The notes under the pieces were generated by a model that ran no database searches, was not told the DNA's origin, and was given only the letters and a program-made list of their open reading frames with translations. This document shows positions 1 to 5,389 of a DNA stretch of 12,734 nt, in pieces (within the stretch, counting starts at the first letter, position 1; each line of letters starts with the position of its first letter). The stretch comes from an uncultured Prevotella sp. (GTDB lineage Bacteria > Bacteroidota > Bacteroidia > Bacteroidales > Bacteroidaceae). Location: the NCBI GenBank assembly GCA_905210845.1, contig CAJLYG010000073.1, positions 1-12,734 on the forward strand, written 5' to 3'. The position numbers were made by a program, and so were the translations under genes.

Positions 1-82
1 CCAATACAGTAATCGCCATTACGGTAATGGCCATTACCATTTGCAAATATAGCACAAACTTACGAGTCAACCAAGACTTTAT
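1..82 (-). promoter_or_regulatory. Promoter with tandem palindromic operator, copy 1
   Basis: Read on the minus strand this carries a Bacteroidetes -7 box TATATTTG (plus-strand 44-51) and a CTTG at 72-75, 20 bases upstream, as a -33 element. Immediately downstream of the -7 box, where transcription should begin, lie two adjacent 15-base palindromic units (9-23 and 24-38) that differ at two positions; the 16-base stretch 23-38 is a perfect palindrome. The same 82 bases recur at 982-1063 with about three differences, just before an ATPase relic. I infer an autoregulated promoter for a related gene that starts just left of the window. Confidence 0.6.
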
Positions 83-201
83 CCCGTTTTTTAGAGAGTC
101 CAGGAGAATACACACTTAAATAATAATCGGCATAAGATACCCTTTTTCGTGATTTTCTGGTCTTCTGATAAAGATTTCTCATGATAAAACATATCAAAAT
201 G
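83..201. other. Intergenic, nothing recognised
   Basis: AT-rich stretch between the leftward promoter module and the promoter of the zeta-like gene. I see no convincing reading frame, RNA gene or repeat in it. Confidence 0.4.
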
Positions 202-233
202 TTTGCTTGCATCAATTAAAATACCTATTTTTG
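202..233 (+). promoter_or_regulatory. Promoter of the zeta-like gene
   Basis: TTTG at 202-205, 20 bases, then TATTTTTG at 226-233: a perfect match to the Bacteroidetes sigma-ABfr pattern. The start codon ATG at 239 lies only five bases beyond the -7 box, so the transcript would start at or next to the ATG and be leaderless or almost so. Confidence 0.65.
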
Positions 234-238
234 CAAGC

Positions 239-559
239 ATGGTAAAGCATTTGTACATAATAGCTGGATGCAATGGAGCTGGCAAGACGACTGCATCTAT
301 GACCATTCTTCCCAAGAGTCTACTCGTGAAGGAACGTGTCAGTGAAGGTGGTCATAATATTCCGACAGATACCATCATCCGTAGATACACTGCAGGCATT
401 CGCAACTTGTTCAATATCTTCATGCAGGAAGTAGATATCTGGACTATATATGACAACAGCGATGAAAGTCGTGAAAGAGTTGCATTTGGCGGTAATGCCA
501 TACATACAAGGATTAATAACAAAACAAAATTTGAAAAGATATGTCAGATAGTGAAATAG
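239..559 (+). pseudogene. Zeta-toxin-like P-loop kinase, internally deleted
   Basis: This 106-residue frame begins with a Walker A motif, GCNGAGKT (about residues 10-17), in a context typical of Bacteroidetes zeta-like P-loop proteins, which I recall as about 190-200 residues. After ILPKSLL (about residue 29) it jumps straight to ERVSEGGHNIP, which in full-length relatives sits near residue 120 and leads into the C-terminal RRY..GIRNLFNIF..VD segment. About 85-90 residues are missing, including the acidic, substrate-binding and second nucleotide-binding parts, but the frame is kept. The ATG at 239 is chosen because MVKHLYIIAG is the family N-terminus; the frame could extend to a TTG at 203, which lies inside the promoter. 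It overlaps the next gene by 19 bases. The product is probably inactive as a kinase; P-loop nucleotide binding alone cannot be excluded. Confidence 0.75.
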
Positions 560-714
560 AAGCATACATAGCCACACTTGACAAAGGTCTGGCTGAAGCA
601 GAAGAGGCAATGCTTAAGGAAAAGGCACTGCGTAATGAGAATTTGGTTATCGCTGATGAAGACGGCAATATAAGTTATGTACCTGCAAAAGAGATACTGA
701 AGAACAGAGTATAG
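541..714 (+). CDS. Small partner protein of the zeta-like gene
   Basis: A 57-residue acidic protein (begins MSDSEIEAYIATLDKGLAEA, ends PAKEILKNRV). The first half is probably one charged alpha helix rich in Ala, Glu and Lys; the second half has the pattern VIADEDGNISYVPAKEIL. Small proteins with this layout (helix, then a hydrophobic stretch around a Gly turn, then PAK/PAE) often sit directly beside zeta-like P-loop genes in Bacteroidetes, as I recall, and may act as the antitoxin or chaperone. Its start lies inside the 3' end of the upstream gene (19-base overlap), which implies translational coupling. Unlike its partner it shows no damage. Antitoxin function is inference from position only. 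Confidence 0.6.
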   Translation: MSDSEIEAYIATLDKGLAEAEEAMLKEKALRNENLVIADEDGNISYVPAKEILKNRV

Positions 715-721
715 GGTTCAC

Positions 722-962
722 TTACATGTCTTCCATCGACAGGCATCCTAATGTGATCTTCATGCCATGCAGGGGCTTACAGCTCTTCAGCATCACATCC
801 ACCTTGGCTTACAGCAACCGCTCGTCGTAGCGACTCTTGTGACGTTTCACCTCGAACACATCCGCTACATGGTCAATCTCGTTAACAGCCACAATGTCTA
901 TCTCATTTTCTCCACGCCGGTTCCAGTAACGCAGTCTCTTCCTCACGGTCATAAAACTTCAT
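722..962 (-). pseudogene. AAA/DUF234-type ATPase remnant
   Basis: The minus strand starts at an ATG (960-962) with MKFYDREEE, the usual first residues of the Bacteroidetes AAA ATPases that carry a C-terminal DUF234 or DUF4143 nuclease-like domain. After about nine residues the coding frame changes and continues with the family C-terminus: RYWNRRGENEIDIVAVNE, then DVFEVKRHKSRYDERLL, then KVDVMLKSCKPLHGMKITLG, ending at 722. The E-D-EVKR spacing is the PD-(D/E)XK-like motif of this domain. About 300 residues, including the whole ATPase core, are gone, and the remaining tail has a nonsense codon (TAA at 809-811, probably from CAA). The intact promoter/operator at 982-1063 still precedes it. Clearly non-functional. 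Confidence 0.8.
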
Positions 963-981
963 ACCCTATCCTCATTTGTGT

Positions 982-1063
982 CCAATACAGTAATCGCCAT
1001 TACGGTAATGGCCATTACCATTTGCAAATATAGTACAAATTTACGAGACAACCAAGACTTTAT
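982..1063 (-). promoter_or_regulatory. Promoter with tandem palindromic operator, copy 2
   Basis: Near-identical to bases 1-82. The -7 box TATATTTG is at 1025-1032 and the -33 CTTG at 1053-1056. Two palindromic units lie at 990-1004 and 1005-1019, between the -7 box and the start codon of the ATPase relic (962), so the transcript leader would contain them. In RNA each unit can form a hairpin, and the junction between them can form a competing one (GCCATTA paired with TAATGGC). Confidence 0.6.
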
Positions 1064-1220
1064 ATCTTTTTATTCCTTATAGTCACTCTTTCAAGGTAGT
1101 GGTATTCAGGTTGCCGAAGCTGCATCTATCAATAATAATGGACGAAAATCATTAGGAATTAGGAGAAGTCCGTCAATGCCATCGACGACCATATCCAGGA
1201 AGAAAATAAACGGCAGATAA
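1064..1220. other. Intergenic, possible gene fragment
   Basis: No full gene. The plus strand has an open stretch of about 45 codons without a start (about 1090-1220, containing GSGIQVAEAASINNNG) and another frame reading SVNAIDDHIQEENKRQ. Either could be the tail of a deleted gene, but I recognise neither. Confidence 0.25.
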
Positions 1221-1252
1221 TTTGGAAGCTTCATTATAAAAAACTATCTTTG
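1221..1252 (+). promoter_or_regulatory. Promoter of the DUF6169 unit
   Basis: TTTG at 1221-1224, 20 bases, then TATCTTTG at 1245-1252. Transcription is expected to begin near 1258, giving a leader of roughly 17 bases before the ATG at 1275. Confidence 0.7.
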
Positions 1253-1274
1253 CAAAGTAAAATATAAATAAGAT

Positions 1275-1424
1275 ATGGAAAAGATGACAAGAGAACAAGT
1301 GCTTGAACGCTTGAAGAAATCTAAGCAGATAAAGCACAATGCTGTTGAGAGGATGAAAGTGGAGCTAGCTGATATTGTCGAGAAAGAAACTGGAACAAGA
1401 CCGACTAAGTTCTTTGTTCTATGA
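1275..1424 (+). CDS. Small helical protein upstream of DUF6169
   Basis: A 49-residue protein with a long amphipathic helix rich in Lys, Glu and Arg, ending in GTRPTKFFVL. An in-frame ATG at 1284 is an alternative start. The stop overlaps the start of the next gene (ATGA, four bases), so the two are translated together. Small basic-helix proteins of this kind regularly precede DUF6169 genes in Bacteroidetes, as far as I recall. I cannot assign a function; the layout (short first gene, four-base overlap, own promoter, accessory surroundings) resembles that of a toxin-antitoxin pair. Confidence 0.65.
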   Translation: MEKMTREQVLERLKKSKQIKHNAVERMKVELADIVEKETGTRPTKFFVL

Positions 1425-1924
1425 TTAACCTCCCAGTGGAACAGATAAGTCATGCTGCCCCTTATAAAATAAGGGTGCTGCAGGATGGCAGTGTCTTTTT
1501 CACTACCGACAATGGTCTGCATTACATGGTCAGTTTCGACCTGGATGATGTAAGCTTGTCGCGCCTTTGTTATCAATTGGTGATTGTGAACGTCGATAAC
1601 TTACCCTCTCCACGCGACATCAAGCTTCGCGATACAATAGTTGCCATTGTTGAGGGCTTCTTCGCTTCAAGCAATGAGGTAATGCTTTACATTTGTGAAA
1701 CAGGTGACGGCAAGCAAGCCATGCGCAACAGGCTTTTTCAATATTGGTACTCTCGCTATGAGCGTAAACAAGAATTTACATTCCTTTCCGCTTCCATAAA
1801 AGATGAGGAGGGAACTATAAATTACGCTACACTTATTATCCGTAATGACAATCCTGATTATACCGAAGTGGTGAATGAGTTCGCTCTATCCGTCAAAATC
1901 CTTAATGACAAGCCAAAAGAATAA
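1421..1924 (+). CDS. DUF6169 family protein
   Basis: A 167-residue soluble protein, about the family's usual length. Features that match my memory of DUF6169 are an N-terminal beta-rich part (YKIRVLQDGSVFFTTDNGLHY, residues about 15-35), DIKLRDTIVAIVEGFF in the middle, and the signature VMLYICETGDGKQAMRNRLF..WY (about residues 87-115). No signal peptide or membrane segment. It starts four bases inside the preceding small gene and no damage is visible, in contrast to the decayed genes on either side. The family has no known function; the pattern suggests an intracellular partner of the small protein, perhaps in defence or toxin-antitoxin activity, but that is inference. Confidence 0.75.
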   Translation: MINLPVEQISHAAPYKIRVLQDGSVFFTTDNGLHYMVSFDLDDVSLSRLCYQLVIVNVDNLPSPRDIKLRDTIVAIVEGFFASSNEVMLYICETGDGKQAMRNRLFQYWYSRYERKQEFTFLSASIKDEEGTINYATLIIRNDNPDYTEVVNEFALSVKILNDKPKE

Positions 1925-1961
1925 ACTATGAGCCAGTGGCAGAAAGTGAAGCCGTCTAAAA

Positions 1962-2053
1962 AACTATGTAGGGATACTTGCCCAAGTATGTAAGGATACG
2001 TGGCAAAGTATGTTAAGATGCATAGCAAAGTATATTAACTTAGCAAAATATGC
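1962..2053 (+). repeat. Degenerate 22-base tandem array
   Basis: Units at 1962-1983, 1984-2005 and 2006-2027 are each 22 bases (second unit aagtatgtaaggatacgtgg plus ca); a shortened unit of 18 bases follows at 2028-2045 and a stub at 2046-2053. The consensus begins aagtatgt and ends near gca. The units contain a small inverted element (gtat, six bases, atac). The array begins 37 bases after the DUF6169 stop and ends at the stop codon of the convergent RhuM relic. Confidence 0.7.
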
Positions 2054-2488
2054 TTATTCTCCCTTTAGCTTCCTTATTTCCTTGTCAAAATCCGAGTCTA
2101 TCTTCTGCGTCTTGTTGAAGATTTCATATTCCTGTTCTGCATTCCGCATATATGTCCGTAATCTACTGCCAGATGCGACGTTCGCTTGCGCGAATAGACC
2201 GTACGCGCTCAAGGAGCTCACGGAAATGGCATCAAGATTATAGAGAGTAGTTTGATAATTTTTCCTATCAGCGGCAGTTAGTGCATTTTTTGCACATACT
2301 GATTATTGCCTTAACTCTCCAGAATCAAAGATGTTTTTTAGGTGTTTGGTTATCACAGACCTATCCACCCCAAACAGCTGTGCCATAGCCTTCTGGGTAC
2401 ACCATATTGTGCCATCTTTTACGATGACTTGCACCTTGCCCTGTTCGTCGGGCATGCTGTAAAACAGAAACTGGATCTCGTTTTCCAT
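2054..2488 (-). pseudogene. RhuM family protein, decayed
   Basis: The minus strand from ATG 2488 reads a typical RhuM N-terminus: IQFLFYSMPDEQGKVQVIVK, then DGTIWCTQKAMAQLFGVDRS, an HTH-like region, then IFDSGEL. A stop codon (TAA) follows GELRQ, after which the family sequence resumes in the same frame (SVCAKNALTAADRKNYQT, YNLDAI). A later segment appears in another frame (FRELLERVRSIRASERRIWQ, stop, ITDIY), and the C-terminus appears again as AEQEYEIFNKTQKIDSDFDK to the final stop at 2054. Compared with the usual length of about 330 residues, two internal blocks are missing and at least two stops and two frame changes are present. RhuM proteins occur in many pathogenicity and accessory islands; their biochemical role is unclear. 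This copy is dead. Confidence 0.8.
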
Positions 2489-2930
2489 TCTTTTCGCCTT
2501 TTACATTCCCATTGCATTTCAGACATGCCAGTTGCTTTTCATTAAAACCTGCCATATCTACCTTTAGTCTTGTTCAATATGCAAATTGAATGATTTTATT
2601 TGAATCCGCACAATAACAGCATATAAAATTACGCCAATATTTTAGTCATATGATTACTTAGTTCAATGCTCTATTATTCCATTAATCTTATCATATGAAT
2701 TAGTCATATTGTCAAAGAACTCATTGGCTGGTAGCCAAAGGGTCCGTAGCCATAAATCGATTTTTAACAAACTATTGTTGTCTGCAAATTTACTACTACT
2801 CAGTGTTGCTGATGAAGAGGACGATATCACAACAGAGGAGGACATTGATTCAACACAACGCCCCCCTATTACTATAGCTAAGATCCTACATAAGAACAGC
2901 ATTTCATATAGAATAACGATTACAATAGAT
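2489..2930. other. Stretch without a convincing gene
   Basis: AT-rich spacer between the RhuM relic and the envelope operon. An open plus-strand frame (TTG 2709 to stop 2939) and an opposing minus-strand frame (2902 to 2663, ending RTLWLPANEFFDNMTNSYDK then INGIIEH) overlap almost completely. I cannot show that either is translated, and neither matches a family I know. Two copies of a catatg-centred motif (around 2648-2653 and 2691-2696) are present. Confidence 0.3.
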
Positions 2931-2957
2931 AAAAAATAAGCACTGATAAGTGTCTTA
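2931..2957 (-). terminator. Rho-independent terminator of the envelope operon
   Basis: On the minus strand TAAG, one bulged base, CACT, loop TATC, AGTG, CTTA (plus-strand 2937-2957) forms an eight-pair hairpin and is followed by six T (plus-strand aaaaaa 2931-2936). It begins 21 bases after the stop codon of the last operon gene. Confidence 0.6.
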
Positions 2958-2978
2958 TATTTCTTACGCCATTATATC

Positions 2979-3956
2979 CTACCACAGATATACTTTCGTT
3001 ACTTGTTTAGGTTGCTTTTTTGCCCATGCGACACCTATTGCTCTTGCAGCATTTATGCATTGGCTCCGTTCTGCATGTGCATTAGCCATAGCCTGCTTCC
3101 GTTCTTGAAGCTCAAATTCAATTTGTTTTCTCTTCAATGCAAAATTTTTGTCGTCAATATTCTGGATTCGCTTTTTTATCTGAGCTATAAGTTGCTGAGC
3201 GCCACCACTAGAGGAACAGCTTTGTGGCATCTCTTGAAGAATTTCTGCAACTTTGGTTGCACCATCAGCATTAGGGCTCTGGGCCCACACCGCTTTCGCT
3301 CTCGACAGTATACTCTCTCCTTTATTATCTATTTCTTTCGTATAAATATCACTAATTAGAGGAACAACTTTACTCTTATAACTAGGCACTTCTTCTGGGA
3401 TTTCAGAAAGTATATACAATGCTTGCTCATAGTCTCTCCCATTAGTACAATTATTAGCCTTATTAATAAAAGAACTCATATTATCGGCATAATAAGAAAT
3501 AACCTTTTCTTTTGCTTTTTCACAGAATTTCTCAAAGTCATCACCTTCCAATCTTAAGTGAGAAATACCCTTAACAATAGCATCAACTTTACTAGTGCCC
3601 TTTCCCTCTGTAGTATAAGCAGTACTGGCAAAGACCTTACCATTAAAAACATCTTTCAAAGACACGACGAAATCAATAATAACATCACAGTATACAGGGA
3701 TTGTTGCTGTTGACTGCTCATCCTTTATTATTATTTCTGGAACCATTGCAAAACGAGAAGCACCTATTTCTGAACCTATCCCATTGGCTGTCAATGCTCT
3801 TTGCAACTTTGACCTAACGTGATTATCTAGCTTTTCTGGAAGTTGATAATCACAGACTAAATGTGCAGGAGCTACACATAACTCCTGACATTTAATCCCA
3901 TAAGGGAAACTGGAAGAAATTATTAAGATCAATAATATATTTAAAATTTGCTTCAT
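2979..3956 (-). CDS. Exported protein, CsgG/LpoB-like pattern, operon gene 4
   Basis: A 325-residue protein. The start at 3956 gives a clean signal peptide (MKQILNILLILIISSSFPYG); the open frame extends further but into the upstream gene. Residues about 25-150 follow the alternating strand and helix order of the CsgG/LpoB-like periplasmic fold: a short strand after the signal, a helix (DNHVRSKLQRALTANGIG), then strands around PEIIIKDE and VIIDFVVSLKDVFNGKVFAS, ending in a helix after GKGTSKVDAIVKGISHL. Residues about 165-265 look like helical repeats (EQALYILSEIPEEVPSYKSK), and the rest is a charged helix rich in Lys, Glu and Gln closed by IGVAWAKKQPKQVTK. Proteins with this tail recur in Bacteroides and Prevotella as hypothetical proteins. 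It lies 19 bases after the DUF6175-like gene. The precise function is unknown to me. Confidence 0.7.
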   Translation of the reverse strand: MKQILNILLILIISSSFPYGIKCQELCVAPAHLVCDYQLPEKLDNHVRSKLQRALTANGIGSEIGASRFAMVPEIIIKDEQSTATIPVYCDVIIDFVVSLKDVFNGKVFASTAYTTEGKGTSKVDAIVKGISHLRLEGDDFEKFCEKAKEKVISYYADNMSSFINKANNCTNGRDYEQALYILSEIPEEVPSYKSKVVPLISDIYTKEIDNKGESILSRAKAVWAQSPNADGATKVAEILQEMPQSCSSSGGAQQLIAQIKKRIQNIDDKNFALKRKQIEFELQERKQAMANAHAERSQCINAARAIGVAWAKKQPKQVTKVYLW

Positions 3957-3975
3957 TTTATAAAAAAGATTAGGA

Positions 3976-4893
3976 CTATAAATCGATTTCAATACTACCA
4001 TCACCTAATATACCTCCAACGGAATTACTTTTGCTGATATTTCCACTTACATTTTTGGCATTAAATCCTGAGGCCTTTAATGTAGTCACTAATGACTTAT
4101 AAAAATTTCTGGCATCCAAAGCTTTCTGATTGCCATTGGGTAATTCCTGGAATACAGGCATCATTGCTTGACTAATACTAATTGTTGATCCATCTTGGCT
4201 ATCAGTGCTGTAAGATCCATTTACACAATTCTGATCAAGCCACGTCTCCACTATATCTATAACGCTTCCTTTACCTTTATCTACGTCAAGGGACGCTCCG
4301 TTTACAGCTGTAATTGTCAAACGAGATTCACGACCATTTTGCATAATTTTCTCAAATGCAGCCTGCATATCAGCTGCAAACTTATCTATTTGAGAAAGTA
4401 CCGCTTCCTGCAATAAATTAATTGTTGATTCTCCTATCGCAGGTTTGCTTTCCCCGCTCGTGCCAGCTACTTGTTTCGAGCTATAAGCATCTATAGCTGT
4501 TAATTCAAAATAGCAAGTCTTTCTTGGACCATACTGTTTGATTCGATAATTAAGTTCTAATCGATAATCGATAACTACAGGAAGAATCTTTCCTTGAACT
4601 CTTCTTAATTCCGCTTCTAACATAGTCAGAGGAAACCCTCTGTCATTAAACATTTCACTGATTTTCGCTATACATCCTTTTAAATCTGTATCCAAGAATG
4701 CATGCTTATAATCTTCAATATAATTCTCAACGCCCATATCATCTGTACTGCCTAAGAGCCCCATATGATTTAGCAATGCATCAGAAGGAACAACGACTAT
4801 ACGAGGTTTTTTAGCTTTAGGCTGGGCTAAAGTCCAATTTAGATTAATTGAGAATAATACTATAAGAATTAGTCCTATTTCCTTAAACTTCAT
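3976..4893 (-). CDS. DUF6175-like exported protein, operon gene 3
   Basis: A 305-residue protein with a signal peptide (cleavage likely after TLAQ, residue 24). Patterns that fit DUF6175 as I remember it are KPRIVVVPSD at the mature N-terminus, DYKHAFLDTDLKGCIAKISE followed by MFNDRGFPLTMLEAEL, the strand YRIKQYGPRKTCYFELTAID, and a C-terminal part with ETWLDQNCVNGSYS. A conserved value-to-membrane layout (strand, long helix, strands, Ser/Thr-rich hinge) resembles the CsgG/LpoB-like fold, which is inference. There is no lipobox, so it should be soluble in the periplasm. It is separated by 14 bases from the gene before it and 19 from the one after, in a tight operon. Confidence 0.7.
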   Translation of the reverse strand: MKFKEIGLILIVLFSINLNWTLAQPKAKKPRIVVVPSDALLNHMGLLGSTDDMGVENYIEDYKHAFLDTDLKGCIAKISEMFNDRGFPLTMLEAELRRVQGKILPVVIDYRLELNYRIKQYGPRKTCYFELTAIDAYSSKQVAGTSGESKPAIGESTINLLQEAVLSQIDKFAADMQAAFEKIMQNGRESRLTITAVNGASLDVDKGKGSVIDIVETWLDQNCVNGSYSTDSQDGSTISISQAMMPVFQELPNGNQKALDARNFYKSLVTTLKASGFNAKNVSGNISKSNSVGGILGDGSIEIDL

Positions 4894-4907
4894 ATATATA
4901 CCTTTTG

Positions 4908-5387
4908 TTAAAACATGTCTCCAAGTTTTTTGATAATGCCGTTATCTTCAAGATATTTTCTAAGTTCATTTTTACTCACTGCAAAAACTATGCCTATCTT
5001 GTATTCACTGCCAACCCGCAGCATATCTTCTGGGTCAACTATACCATCAGATGATAGCGTAACGAATCTTAAATAGTCTCCACTCTCAAAAAAATTATCA
5101 AAGAATTTCACATACAATTCATGCTCACCTGGCTTTACTAATGGCGGTGTATAATAAACTCCATTACCTCCAGGAATCCCTTTAAAAAGCAGAGCATGAA
5201 CTGCATTTCTCTTACCAAGGTCTATTGCTTTTTTTTGGCTTTTAGCATAAGAATACACTTTTATAAGAGCAGTTCCTTCTGTACCGACTGCAATGGGTAT
5301 AACCTCATATCGATACTCATTCTTATTTTTGGCCGACATATTCAATGTTAGAAATGACAGCAATATAGAAATAATAATCTTCATCAT
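4908..5387 (-). CDS. Small exported protein, operon gene 2
   Basis: A 159-residue protein with a signal peptide ending about NMSA (residue 19). The mature part starts with a strand (YRYEVIPIAVGTEGTALIKV) and then has SQKKAIDLGKRNAVHALLFK, a helix with regularly spaced Ala, followed by GIPGG and a second half with KFFDNFFESGDYLRFV, VGSEYKIGIVFAVSKNELRK and an EDNGIIKKLG end. I recall near relatives as hypothetical proteins beside DUF6175 genes in Bacteroides. The Ala-patterned helix recalls the LPP20 lipoprotein family, but there is no lipobox Cys. The start ATG is two bases after the stop of the upstream gene; a second ATG follows at once. Confidence 0.65.
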   Translation of the reverse strand: MMKIIISILLSFLTLNMSAKNKNEYRYEVIPIAVGTEGTALIKVYSYAKSQKKAIDLGKRNAVHALLFKGIPGGNGVYYTPPLVKPGEHELYVKFFDNFFESGDYLRFVTLSSDGIVDPEDMLRVGSEYKIGIVFAVSKNELRKYLEDNGIIKKLGDMF

Positions 5388-5389
5388 TT

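Noticed and set aside
767..1033. Plus-strand frame over the ATPase relic
   Set aside because: The minus strand carries recognisable DUF234-type sequence, so the plus-strand frame is a by-product.
1..1063. Composite transposon bounded by the two 82-base copies
   Set aside because: The repeats are direct promoter modules with no transposase and no target-site duplication; duplication or recombination between gene copies is simpler.
1928..1993. 21-residue frame MSQWQKVKPSKKLC and so on
   Set aside because: It runs into the repeat array and stops there; too short and unlike anything known, so at most the start of a lost gene.
2663..2939. Overlapping frames on both strands (2709-2939 plus, 2663-2902 minus)
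   Set aside because: Neither has a good promoter or a known family pattern; translation cannot be supported, so only noted as spacer content.
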